This document shows, piece after piece, positions 7,394 through 15,925 of a stretch of DNA of 64,000 nt. The position numbers and the translations under genes were made by a program. Origin of the DNA: JACPYM01 sp031423495. GTDB taxonomy: Bacteria; Acidobacteriota; Blastocatellia; RBC074. Numbering within the stretch: position 1 is the stretch's first letter; each line of letters starts with the position of its first letter. The stretch covers positions 8,099-72,098 of the forward strand of contig JANPFP010000209.1 in NCBI GenBank assembly GCA_031423495.1, given 5' to 3'. The notes under the pieces are model-generated. The model made no database searches. It saw only the letters and a list, made by a program, of their open reading frames with translations, and was not told the DNA's origin.

Positions 7394-8271
7394 ACTTACA
7401 TTCCGTAGACGAACTCGAAGTCGAACTCGCTACCGGACATGGCATAGCTGTCATCGTGGAAGGGCAAACATACGCGGACGACCCTTTTTATTATGGTCAA
7501 TGGTTTGATGCTCGCAGGAGCGAAATTTCATTCTTCCCGCAAAACGGTTGGAGGCAAGTACTCCGAGCCGTGGCTGAATTGCGCGAGCGTAATCTTGCCA
7601 TTCCCGTTTACGGCATTATTGATCGTGATTTTTGTGAAGCTCACCAGCTTGATGCCGATTTTGCCGAACGCGGTATCCTGCGCTCTCATCGCTTTACCCT
7701 CGAAAATTACTTACTTGAGCCAGAAGCCTGGGCCGAGGTTTTCCGCTTTATCTTCAGACCAATGCCAGCACATGCCAACGGCTGGAACGACGCAGCGCAA
7801 GTAACCGATTACATCAAAGAAGCTTATCGCAACTGTTTTGTGCTTTCAGCGCATAACCAAATAAATAAATTCGTTCATACACATCATTCTGACCGCGCAG
7901 CTAATACACCAAAAAGATTAAGGGACTTCCTCGACAACCCGCAGGCAATTGACCACATACGAGCTGAACAAAAACTGAAAGAGTGGCAAGAACAACTGGG
8001 CATTCAAGATAATCTGGTTTCACTCTTTAACGAGCAAATGACCGTGCTGAAAAATGCCGACCTCTCGTTATGGCAACAGCACGTGTCTGGTAAGTACGTA
8101 CTCGAAACACTTCGTCGCCAATTTCCCAAACGCCCTGGAGCGGGTCAGTTCGATTTGAAACATTACCTCAACGAATACTTGCGGGCGCTGCCTGCTGCTC
8201 CGCACGACCTAACTATTTTGATTGATCGAATCATTGCGCACGCTGCGCAATTCTCTGAAAGGGCATTATGA
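7390..8271 (+). CDS. DUF4435 (Toprim-like) protein, AriB-like partner of the ATPase
   Basis: 293 residues. The motifs expected of DUF4435/Toprim nuclease domains are present: Glu24 in VIVEGQTYADDPFYYGQWF, an acidic YGIIDRDF with Asp78 and Asp80, and RFTLENYLLEPE with Glu105. In PARIS, AriB is the effector released when the ATPase scaffold senses a phage trigger, and it acts as a nuclease. The predicted metal-binding acids are intact here. The remainder is helical and unfamiliar. The GTG start overlaps the ATPase stop by 4 nt; the stop overlaps the following DUF4149 start. Confidence 0.75.
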   Translation: MNLHSVDELEVELATGHGIAVIVEGQTYADDPFYYGQWFDARRSEISFFPQNGWRQVLRAVAELRERNLAIPVYGIIDRDFCEAHQLDADFAERGILRSHRFTLENYLLEPEAWAEVFRFIFRPMPAHANGWNDAAQVTDYIKEAYRNCFVLSAHNQINKFVHTHHSDRAANTPKRLRDFLDNPQAIDHIRAEQKLKEWQEQLGIQDNLVSLFNEQMTVLKNADLSLWQQHVSGKYVLETLRRQFPKRPGAGQFDLKHYLNEYLRALPAAPHDLTILIDRIIAHAAQFSERAL

Positions 8272-8768
8272 CTCATCAGAAAATTCGACTTTGCTTATTG
8301 AGTCTCTGGCTGGGTACCGCGAGCCTGTTCAGCTTTGTCGTAGCGCCTGCCGCGTTCAAAGTGTTGCCGTCGCCGTGGCTGGCGGGCAACGTCGTAAACC
8401 GCGTGCTGGGCGTAACCGAAATCATTGGCATGCTGGTCGGCGTTATGTTGTTGGTGCTTTTGCTGGCAACCAAACCGACGCGGCGCGCGTTGTGGTTTGA
8501 AGGCGTTACGTTGTCGTTGATGACGCTTTCGATGGCGGCGTCAAAATTCATCGTATCGAAAAATCTGCACTCGTTGCGCGAGCAATACGGCGAAGCCTTA
8601 TCAACGATGCCGATGGGACACTCAAGCCCGCGCGTTACGTTCGCGCTCTATCATCAGTTTTCTGTCGCATTGATGACTTTCAATTTGCTGGCGACGTTGG
8701 TACTGATCGTTTATTTGATTCGCCGTCGGCCTGAATCCTCTTCCCTCTCAGGTAAATCGCATGGCTGA
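8268..8768 (+). CDS. DUF4149 integral membrane protein
   Basis: 166 residues with four predicted membrane helices (about 9-30, 46-66, 75-95 and 130-152). The order and the motif VVAPAAFKVLP after helix 1 match DUF4149 (TMEM205-like) proteins, whose function is unknown. The ATG overlaps the preceding TGA, and AAAGGG lies just before it. It overlaps the next gene by 8 nt, so it probably belongs to the same transcript as its neighbours on both sides. Confidence 0.75.
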   Translation: MTHQKIRLCLLSLWLGTASLFSFVVAPAAFKVLPSPWLAGNVVNRVLGVTEIIGMLVGVMLLVLLLATKPTRRALWFEGVTLSLMTLSMAASKFIVSKNLHSLREQYGEALSTMPMGHSSPRVTFALYHQFSVALMTFNLLATLVLIVYLIRRRPESSSLSGKSHG

Positions 8769-9714
8769 AATTGAAGAACAGGATTCGTTTGCGTTTCAGT
8801 TCACCCAAATGCTCGCGCACAAAGAACGCGGCCCGCGGCTGGATGAATTCATCGCGCAGCAACTGCCGCGCGTTAGCCTCACGCGCATCCGCCGTTTGAT
8901 CGAAGAGGGCGATGCGTTCGTCAACGACGCCGCGTCACAGAAGGGCTATCGGCTCGTCACGAACGATTGCGTGACCGTCAAGCTCTTTGCGGCGGAAAAA
9001 TCTTCGGCGACGCCTGAAAACATTCCGCTCGAAATCCTTTACGAAGACGACGACCTCATCGTCGTCAACAAGCCGGTGGGCATGCTCGTGCATCCCTCGC
9101 ACAGCGAAAAATCGGGCACCTTGCTCAACGCGCTGGCTTATCACTTTTGGCAAACGCACAAGGCTGCGATTCGTCCGGGCTTGGTGCATCGGCTCGACCG
9201 TGATACGTCAGGCGTAATCGTCATTGCCAAAACGCCGCGCGCGCACCGCACGCTGGCAAAACACTTCCGCGAACGCTGGGTCAAAAAGTTTTACGTGGCG
9301 TTGGTCAGCGGTGTAGTAGAGAAAAACTCCGGCGAAATCGAAGCGCCCATCGGCGCGCGCGACACGGCCTGGCCGCGTTGGTGCGTAATGCCCGAAGCCG
9401 AAGGCGGACGCGCCGCGCAAACTCGTTACACCGTCAAACAACGCTTCGCCGCGCATACGCTGCTCGAACTCGAACCGCTCACCGGGCGCACGCATCAACT
9501 ACGCATTCATTGCCTGCTGTTAGGACATCCGATTGTGGGCGATACGGTTTATCGTGATGAAGACAGCATTGATCCGCTCGTCAAAAGGCATCGCCTCAAA
9601 CATCAATTGCTGCATGCGGCGCGCTTGGAATTTCGCCATCCCGCAACAGGGCAGCCGATGCTGATGGAAGCCCCCTTGCCTGCTGAGTGGAAAGTGCTGA
9701 GTGACAACGAATGA
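8761..9714 (+). CDS. RluA-family pseudouridine synthase
   Basis: 317 residues: an S4 RNA-binding domain (about 25-80, RLDEFIAQQLPRVSLTRIRR) followed by the RluA catalytic domain. HRLDRDTSG at 143-151 contains the catalytic aspartate Asp146, and LTGRTHQLRIH near 240 is the second family motif. It isomerises uridine to pseudouridine in rRNA or tRNA; the exact target (RluC/RluD type) cannot be assigned by eye. A second, more divergent paralogue lies at 48947-49909 on the other strand. The stop overlaps the next ATG. Confidence 0.88.
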   Translation: MAEIEEQDSFAFQFTQMLAHKERGPRLDEFIAQQLPRVSLTRIRRLIEEGDAFVNDAASQKGYRLVTNDCVTVKLFAAEKSSATPENIPLEILYEDDDLIVVNKPVGMLVHPSHSEKSGTLLNALAYHFWQTHKAAIRPGLVHRLDRDTSGVIVIAKTPRAHRTLAKHFRERWVKKFYVALVSGVVEKNSGEIEAPIGARDTAWPRWCVMPEAEGGRAAQTRYTVKQRFAAHTLLELEPLTGRTHQLRIHCLLLGHPIVGDTVYRDEDSIDPLVKRHRLKHQLLHAARLEFRHPATGQPMLMEAPLPAEWKVLSDNE

Positions 9715-10625
9715 GCGACCAACCGACAACCGACAACCAACAACCGACAACCGATCTGCTTATTCTCGGTGGCGGCCCCGGCGGCATCGCAGCTTTGCTG
9801 TGGGCAAACTCCGTAGGGCTGAAAGCCACTTTGCTCGAACCGTCGTCAGAACTCGGCGGACAGTTGCTGCAAATGTTTCATCCAGTGTTGGACTATCCGG
9901 GCTTGCTGCCTGCGGATGGCTCGGCGTTGCGCGATACGTTCAAGCAACATCTTGATACGCTGTCGTTGAGCTATCGTTTGGGCTGTCAGATTGAGTCGGT
10001 TGATCTGGCGAATAAAACCGTCGTGTGCAATGGCGAAACGCTGACAGCGCGCGCGATCATTATTGCCACAGGCGCGCGGCAACGCTGGCTTGGCATCCCC
10101 GGCGAAGAACTCGCGTGGCATGTGGACGCCAACGCCGAACGCGCTTATCACAATCAGCGCGTCTGCGTCATTGGCGGCGGCGACTCTGCCGTTGAGAACG
10201 CGAACATCCTCGCACGCACTGCCGCGCACGTTACGCTCGTCCATCGCTCAACCAACTTTCGCGCGCGCGCCGAATGGCTGGCGGCGGCACAGTCCACCGC
10301 GAATATCACCATCCTGACCGAGACGACACCCTTGACCATTCAGGCTGACAGTCTTGAAGTGCAAAACGTGCGCGACGGTTCACGGCAAACGTTGCCCGCT
10401 GCCGCTGTCTTCATTCGCGCAGGCGTCGTGCCGAATACTGAATTATTTGTGGGACAGATCGAATTGGACGAGGCGAGTTACGTGCGAGCGTTTGCGAATC
10501 AGCAGGCTTCGTTGCCGCTGGTTTACGCGATTGGCGATGTAGCCAAACCGGTTTGTTTGAGCGTTGCCACCGCCGCAGGCCACGCGGCAGTGGCGGTGAA
10601 AGATGCTCAAGAGCGTTTGCGATGA
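9711..10625 (+). CDS. Thioredoxin reductase-like FAD/NAD(P)-binding oxidoreductase without CXXC
   Basis: 304 residues. An FAD-binding Rossmann motif GGGPGG sits at 20-25, ATGARQRWLGIPGEE at about 120-133, and an NAD(P)H-binding CVIGGGDSAVENA from 152. The redox-active CXXC that thioredoxin reductases carry just before the second Rossmann motif is absent: the stretch reads AWHVDANAERAYHNQRVC. This fits the thioredoxin-reductase-like ferredoxin/flavodoxin:NADP reductases or bacilliredoxin reductases rather than TrxB. The first 15 codons are largely made of the microrepeat ACCGACAACC, giving QPTTDNQQPTTD, so the native start may have been altered by a repeat. Confidence 0.8.
   Translation: MSDQPTTDNQQPTTDLLILGGGPGGIAALLWANSVGLKATLLEPSSELGGQLLQMFHPVLDYPGLLPADGSALRDTFKQHLDTLSLSYRLGCQIESVDLANKTVVCNGETLTARAIIIATGARQRWLGIPGEELAWHVDANAERAYHNQRVCVIGGGDSAVENANILARTAAHVTLVHRSTNFRARAEWLAAAQSTANITILTETTPLTIQADSLEVQNVRDGSRQTLPAAAVFIRAGVVPNTELFVGQIELDEASYVRAFANQQASLPLVYAIGDVAKPVCLSVATAAGHAAVAVKDAQERLR
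9718..9757. repeat. ACCGACAAC microrepeat within a coding start
   Basis: Four to five degenerate copies of a 9-10-nt unit (ACCGACAAC / CCAACAACC) form the first codons of the flavoprotein gene. The same unit recurs immediately before the acyltransferase start at 47815-47834. Confidence 0.7.
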
Positions 10626-10686
10626 ACGCAAAATGGCTGGGCGTTGCTGAAAACCTTACCATCTTTCAACCAAGCAAAGGCTTGGT

Positions 10687-10715
10687 TTGACAGCCCCTGC
10701 CTCGCTCCCTAGACT
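10687..10715 (+). promoter_or_regulatory. Candidate promoter of mutS2
   Basis: TTGACA (10687-10692) and TAGACT (10710-10715) are 17 nt apart. The predicted start near 10722 would give a 5' leader of about 50 nt before ATG 10771. The TTG that extends the open frame upstream is itself part of this -35 box. Confidence 0.5.
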
Positions 10716-10770
10716 CTTCTGGTTTCGGAAGATAGCGCGCACCGGAACACGTAGTTCCCCAGCAAATTTT

Positions 10771-13221
10771 ATGCAACGCCAAGCCCTCGACACGCTCGAA
10801 TTTGTACAACTCCAAGCCGTATTGTTGCAGCGCGTACGCACGCCGCTGGGCGTCACGCTGGCTGAAGCTCTGCCAATTTATACCGAACAAAATCAGATCG
10901 TTCACCATCTCAAACTCACCAGCGAAGGCGTACGTTATTTGCGCGAAGGCACGGCGTTGGACTTGCACGACCTGCCTGATCCACACGCGGCGCTGGGCAA
11001 GCTCTCAGTGCCTGACGTAAACCTCGAACCGCACGAAATTCTAAACACGCTGCGTTTGATTTCAGTCGCGCTGGGCTTGCGCGAAACCTTTCGTTGGGAC
11101 GAACGCAGCGGCCAAGCCGACAACTATCCATTGATTCGCGCGATTACCGATCAAGTGCCGAACTTGCGCAACCTTTATGCCAAGTTGCGCCAACGCATTT
11201 CGCCCACGGGTGAGATCGAAGATTTCGCCAGTCCGGGTTTGCGCGAAGCCCGTTACCAACTTTCGAAGGCGCGCGAGACCTTGCAACGCAAACTCGAAAG
11301 CATTCTTAAAAAGGCTGATGCCGACCACGCGCTGCGCGATGAGTTCATCACGATTCGCAACGAACGATTTGTGATTCCAATTCGCAACGACAATCGCGGC
11401 GCGGTGCAAGGCGTAGTTCACGGCATGTCTTCATCCGGCCAAACCGCTTTCGTCGAACCGCTCGAAACTATCGAGATGAACAACGAACTCGTGCGGCTGC
11501 GCGAAATCGAAGCCAACGAAGTCGTCAAGGTGTTGTTCGAGATTACCCAAGAGTTGCGCTACGAACGGGAAGCCTTGCAAGTGATGGCTGATGTCATCGG
11601 GCAGGTAGATTTCATCGCGGCGAAAGCACGGCTGGCGCTTGATCAAAACGCGGTTGAGCCTTCGATCAACGAAACTGGCACATTGCATTTGCAGGACGCG
11701 CGGCATCCGTTGCTCGAAGCCAACCTGCGCGCGCAAGGAATTCTGATTGTGCCGCTGTCATTGTCGCTCGACGCGCAACAGCGCGTGATGGTCATCAGCG
11801 GCCCCAACGCAGGCGGCAAAACCGTCGTACTCAAAACCGCTGGCTTGCTCGCGCTGATGGCGCAAGCCGGTTTGCACGTACCCGCCAAATCCGCCGACCT
11901 GCCGATCTTCGCGCAGGTTTATGCGGACATCGGCGACAACCAATCGTTGACGGCGAACTTGTCAACGTTCACCGCGCATCTGGCGAACATCCGCGCGATC
12001 AGCGAATCGTTGATGGCTCCGGCGCTCATCCTGCTTGACGAAGTCGGCACCGGCACCGACCCCGAAGAAGGCTCGGCGCTCGGCGTAGCGATGGTTGACT
12101 ACTTCCGCGAACGCGGCGCGCACGTAATCGTAACGACGCATTACAGCGGGCTGAAGGTTTACGCGACGAATACGCCGGGCGTGGTTACGGCGAGTGTAGA
12201 GTTTGACGAAAAGACGCTGAAGCCTACGTTTCATTTGCTTACGGGCTTGGCAGGTTCGTCGTCGGGCATCGAAATCGCGCGGCGCTTCGGCTTGCCTGCG
12301 GCGATCACTGATCGCGCAGCAGCAAGAGTACAAACCGCGAGCGCGGATGCGGCGGAATTCTTGCGCAAGCTCAAAGAACAGCACGATTCGCAGCGCCAGC
12401 AACTCGTAGCGCTCGAAGAAGAACGCGCCGCCGTCGCGCAGAAATATGCCAAGCTCGAACTCGAATTCTTTCAGCGCGAACGCGACCGCGAGAAAGAATT
12501 CAAAAACGACCTGCAAAAAGTCGTCGCCGATTTCACCAGCAAAGCCAACGAACTCGTCGGCAAAATCGAAGACGAAGCCGCGCAACGCAAAGTGCGCAAA
12601 GAGGTCGAACGCCGTTCGTCTGAATTGAAAGCAGCAGCGACAATGACAGGACGCAAGCTGCAATTCGATACGAATGTGGCGAAGACGGAAGCGGTGATTG
12701 AGACGACGGAACCGGAAGTTTTTGAGATTCAAATCGGCGACCGCGTCAAAGTGCTTTCGCTCGGCCAGGACGGCGTTGTCGAATCTATTAGTGCGGGGAA
12801 CGACGAAGTAGTCAGCGTACAAGTCGGCGCGTTACGCTTTCGTGAAGCGCGCGAAAATTTAAGACTGGTCCAACGCAAGGCCGCTCCTAAATCCACCAAA
12901 GCGGGGGCTGCGAATGTCGCCATCGCCGGATTGCCCAAAGGCGTATCGGTGTCGCTCAACGAACAGCGCGAAGACATGCGCAGCGAACTCAACGTCATCG
13001 GCAAAACGGTCAACGAGGCTACGGATGAGGCCGACAAGTTTTTAGACGCGGCCTATATGAACAACCACGAACGCATCCGCATCGTTCACGGCACGGGCAT
13101 GGGCGTATTGAAAAAAGCGATGGCTGATTTTCTGACGGGACATCCGCACGTGAGCAAGTTTTATGCGGCTCCGCAGGGAGAAGGCGGCAATGGCGCGACG
13201 GTGGTTGAATTGAAGAAATAG
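10771..13221 (+). CDS. mutS2: MutS2-family ATPase/endonuclease
   Basis: 816 residues from ATG 10771; MQRQALDTLEFVQL is the usual front of MutS2. Domains in order: clamp/core (to about 310), a MutS ATPase with P-loop GPNAGGKT near 345-352 and Walker B LLDEVGTGTDP, a long coiled coil (about 530-640, rich in Glu/Lys/Gln), a KOW-like segment, and a C-terminal Smr domain (about 735-815) with HGTGMGVL. MutS2 acts on branched DNA or on collided ribosomes in different bacteria and does not take part in mismatch repair. The Smr LDLHG-type motif is changed to ELNVIG, so nuclease activity is uncertain. Confidence 0.93.
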   Translation: MQRQALDTLEFVQLQAVLLQRVRTPLGVTLAEALPIYTEQNQIVHHLKLTSEGVRYLREGTALDLHDLPDPHAALGKLSVPDVNLEPHEILNTLRLISVALGLRETFRWDERSGQADNYPLIRAITDQVPNLRNLYAKLRQRISPTGEIEDFASPGLREARYQLSKARETLQRKLESILKKADADHALRDEFITIRNERFVIPIRNDNRGAVQGVVHGMSSSGQTAFVEPLETIEMNNELVRLREIEANEVVKVLFEITQELRYEREALQVMADVIGQVDFIAAKARLALDQNAVEPSINETGTLHLQDARHPLLEANLRAQGILIVPLSLSLDAQQRVMVISGPNAGGKTVVLKTAGLLALMAQAGLHVPAKSADLPIFAQVYADIGDNQSLTANLSTFTAHLANIRAISESLMAPALILLDEVGTGTDPEEGSALGVAMVDYFRERGAHVIVTTHYSGLKVYATNTPGVVTASVEFDEKTLKPTFHLLTGLAGSSSGIEIARRFGLPAAITDRAAARVQTASADAAEFLRKLKEQHDSQRQQLVALEEERAAVAQKYAKLELEFFQRERDREKEFKNDLQKVVADFTSKANELVGKIEDEAAQRKVRKEVERRSSELKAAATMTGRKLQFDTNVAKTEAVIETTEPEVFEIQIGDRVKVLSLGQDGVVESISAGNDEVVSVQVGALRFREARENLRLVQRKAAPKSTKAGAANVAIAGLPKGVSVSLNEQREDMRSELNVIGKTVNEATDEADKFLDAAYMNNHERIRIVHGTGMGVLKKAMADFLTGHPHVSKFYAAPQGEGGNGATVVELKK

Positions 13222-13242
13222 TCTTATCTGTGAGGTAATGAT

Positions 13243-13497
13243 ATGGCTTTGACAAAAGTGGCAGTGATGCTCGAACAAAAGACGTTGATCAGATTAGACG
13301 AGTTGGTGCGGCAGAAAGTTTTTCCTACGCGCAATCAGGCGATTCAGGTTGCGGTGGAAACGGTCATAGCTAAATTGAAACCTTCAGAAAAAAGAAATCG
13401 CTTTGAGGAAGAATGCGCGAAACTTGACCCGAAGGAAAAACAAGCAATGGCTGAAGAAGGAATGTCGTGCTTGTTGCAAGAATGGCCGGAATACTGA
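13243..13497 (+). CDS. Ribbon-helix-helix (CopG-like) DNA-binding protein
   Basis: 84 residues. The first 45 (TKVAVMLEQKTLIRLDELVRQ, then PTRNQAIQVAVETVI) fit a ribbon-helix-helix fold: one beta strand followed by two helices. Proteins of this size are often antitoxins, but no toxin gene lies beside it: the next gene encodes a small coiled-coil membrane protein. GAGG about 8 nt upstream is the likely ribosome binding site. It may be an orphan antitoxin or a small regulator. Confidence 0.65.
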   Translation: MALTKVAVMLEQKTLIRLDELVRQKVFPTRNQAIQVAVETVIAKLKPSEKRNRFEEECAKLDPKEKQAMAEEGMSCLLQEWPEY

Positions 13498-13531
13498 GAA
13501 GCGATAAAAACGAAATATGATTGGAGGCAAT

Positions 13532-13867
13532 ATGGATAATAGCGACATTATGGTGAACGCTCGCGTCGCAGAACTTGAAATAAAATTGGCTGACACGCTG
13601 AACCGACTTTCAAGAAGCGAGGGAGCCATCGAACAGCTCAACAAGTCGCTGGCAAGCGGCAACCGACTCACCAGCTGGCAATTCATTATCTTCGTAATTG
13701 CGCTTGCGGGTTCTTTGTCGGGTTCGATGTATTGGGCGACTGGTGTTTTAGAAAGGCGTTTTGACGAACGATTCAGCGCGATGGAAAAACGCTACGAAGA
13801 GCGCAGTGCGCAAATGGAAAAGCGTTTCGACGATTTGCGGGAAGTCGTCTTGTTACAAAAAAAATAA
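13532..13867 (+). CDS. Small membrane protein with coiled coil
   Basis: 111 residues from ATG 13532, chosen because GGAGG (13523-13527) stands just before it; the frame opens 15 nt earlier. A helix rich in Glu/Leu (about 8-38) precedes one hydrophobic segment (WQFIIFVIALAGSLSGSMYW, about 49-68), and the tail is a charged coiled coil with the repeat MEKRYEERSAQMEKRFDD. It resembles small membrane-anchored coiled-coil proteins often encoded in phages or next to toxin-antitoxin genes. I recognise no specific family. Confidence 0.55.
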   Translation: MDNSDIMVNARVAELEIKLADTLNRLSRSEGAIEQLNKSLASGNRLTSWQFIIFVIALAGSLSGSMYWATGVLERRFDERFSAMEKRYEERSAQMEKRFDDLREVVLLQKK

Positions 13868-13906
13868 CCGCGCCGAATTACTCAAGAATTACCGAAGATA
13901 CCCCCA

Positions 13907-15718
13907 ATGCGCATACCCAAAGGCTTCAGTGAGGAGTTAAGACAGCAAGCCGACATCCTGAAAGTAATCGGTGATTACATTTCTTTGAAAAAGAAGGGCA
14001 ATAATTTTTGGGCGTGTTGTCCTTTTCACGGCGAGAAGACGCCGAGTTTCAGCGTCAATCCTAGCAAGGGATTTTTCAAATGTTTCGGCTGCGGAAAAGC
14101 TGGGGATGCAGTGAAGTTCGTGATGGAAATTGAGGGCGCTTCCTTCCCCGAAGCCATCACGACCGTAGCCGAAAAATGTGGCATCGCCGTGCCGGTGGTT
14201 GAAAATACGGCGGAAATGGAAGCCCGCGACCGGCAGCGCGTTGATCTGTTGCAAATCAACAAGTGGGCGGCGGAATTTTTCGCTACGAGTTTGCATGAAT
14301 CCGCTGAAGGCCATCGCGCGCTGGAATACCTAGAAGGACGCGGCATCGAAGAGACTACGCGCCTCGCTTTCAAGCTGGGTTACGCGCCGAGTAGTTGGGA
14401 TGCGCTGTCGGGCTATTTGAAAAAACAGGGCGTATCGGTTCCGCAAATCGAAGCCAGCGGCTTAGTGAGCTTGAAAGAGTCAGGTGGCTATTACGACAAA
14501 TTTCGCGGACGGCTGATGTTCCCCATCAACGACGCACAAGGACGCGTCGTCGCGTTTGGCGGGCGCGTGATGGGCGAAGGCGAGCCAAAGTATTTGAATT
14601 CGCCTGAGACGGCGGTTTACACCAAAGGGCAGCACCTGTTCGGCTTGCATCAGGCGCGCGACGCGGTACGCAAGCAGGGATATGCTATTTTGGTGGAAGG
14701 TTATCTCGACTTCCTGATTCCCTTTCAGGCGGGCGTCAAAAATCTGGTAGCGAGTTTGGGTACGGCGCTGACCGAACAGCAAGTGCGATTGTTGGGACGT
14801 TACGCCAAAAAGATCATTGTCAATTTCGACCCCGATACAGCCGGTGTGAACGCAACCAAAAGAAGTTTGGAATTACTGTTGACCGAAGGTTTCAAAGTCA
14901 ATGTGCTGAGTCTGCCGGAAGATTTAGACCCCGACGAATTCATCAGAGCGCGCGGTGCGGATGATTATTTGAAGTTGCTCAAAGGTTCACAGCCGTTTAT
15001 GGATTACATCGTGGCCCAGGCAACGCGCAACCACGATCAGACCCGTCCGGCGGGCAAGCTCGAAACGATCAACGAGGTATTGCCTTATCTGCGATTGGTC
15101 TCTGACAAGATCGAACGCGCCGAGCAGATCAACCAGATCGCCGACCGGCTGAAAATTGACAGCAAGTTGTTATTGAATGAATTTCGTAAGGCCGCGACAA
15201 CGCGGCAAGATCGAATGAGTGAACGCGCCGTCAAAGCGACGCTCTCGTTGCAGGCGGCGGAACGTAAATTGCTAGAAATTTTGTTGAATCATTTGCCGTT
15301 ACGGCGGCGTCTGATGCAACAGATTACGGAAGATGACTTCGCGGGCTTGCGCACCGAACACCTCTTCCGCTTGCTCTTTGAGTTTGAACAAACCCAGACC
15401 GAGCCGACTTACGGCACGTTGACTGAGGCGCTCGATGACGAAGAACTGGCACAAGACTTGTTGCCACAATTGATGATTACGTCAGATTCCGAGACGACCG
15501 AGATTGATGTGCTGCGGCGTTTGTTAAGTGAAGCGACCGGTTGCTTACAAAGCCTACGTGGCCTGCGGCTGTCAGAACGACAGAGCCAATTGCAACGCGA
15601 GATCAACCGCGCCCAACGCGACAACGACACAGAAAAGCTCAACGAACTGGCGATGCTTAAGTTTGAATTGGCGAAACAGGAACGCGAACTGTCACAATGG
15701 TCCCCCGATAAAAGCTAG
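13907..15718 (+). CDS. dnaG: DNA primase DnaG
   Basis: 603 residues, the normal length. The N-terminal zinc-binding domain has the full CHC2 set (Cys38, His41, Cys59, Cys62), and the Toprim catalytic core contains ILVEGYLDFL near residue 260 with the conserved glutamate and the following NFDPDTAG. The C-terminal third is the helicase-binding part. It makes RNA primers for replication. It lies directly upstream of rpoD, the classical macromolecular-synthesis gene order (dnaG-rpoD), with a gap of about 200 nt. Confidence 0.95.
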   Translation: MRIPKGFSEELRQQADILKVIGDYISLKKKGNNFWACCPFHGEKTPSFSVNPSKGFFKCFGCGKAGDAVKFVMEIEGASFPEAITTVAEKCGIAVPVVENTAEMEARDRQRVDLLQINKWAAEFFATSLHESAEGHRALEYLEGRGIEETTRLAFKLGYAPSSWDALSGYLKKQGVSVPQIEASGLVSLKESGGYYDKFRGRLMFPINDAQGRVVAFGGRVMGEGEPKYLNSPETAVYTKGQHLFGLHQARDAVRKQGYAILVEGYLDFLIPFQAGVKNLVASLGTALTEQQVRLLGRYAKKIIVNFDPDTAGVNATKRSLELLLTEGFKVNVLSLPEDLDPDEFIRARGADDYLKLLKGSQPFMDYIVAQATRNHDQTRPAGKLETINEVLPYLRLVSDKIERAEQINQIADRLKIDSKLLLNEFRKAATTRQDRMSERAVKATLSLQAAERKLLEILLNHLPLRRRLMQQITEDDFAGLRTEHLFRLLFEFEQTQTEPTYGTLTEALDDEELAQDLLPQLMITSDSETTEIDVLRRLLSEATGCLQSLRGLRLSERQSQLQREINRAQRDNDTEKLNELAMLKFELAKQERELSQWSPDKS

Positions 15719-15925
15719 CCGAAAAATAATTACGGCAAATATATTGGCAATGAATTCGGACGAAACTGTTGCATAAACACGTAACTTTACCTGTTTTGCT
15801 TTGATTCAGCGGAAGAAGTCGCGCATTCAACGTGTTTTATAAAGTGGTGAACTTGAATAGAGGCAAAGGAGATTTCTTTTCTACCGCCCGCCCCGAAGTA
15901 ATTGGCGGAGAGAGGAGAAGCGAAA

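Noticed and set aside
10687..10770. TTG start that would lengthen MutS2 by 28 residues
   Set aside because: The TTG is part of a TTGACA -35 box, and MutS2 proteins begin as read from ATG 10771.
11962..12822. 286-codon minus-strand frame across mutS2
   Set aside because: Antisense shadow of a clear MutS2 coding region, with no promoter or ribosome binding site.
13243..13867. Toxin-antitoxin pair formed by the RHH protein and the following small gene
   Set aside because: The second gene is a membrane coiled-coil protein with no known toxin motif, so I list them separately.
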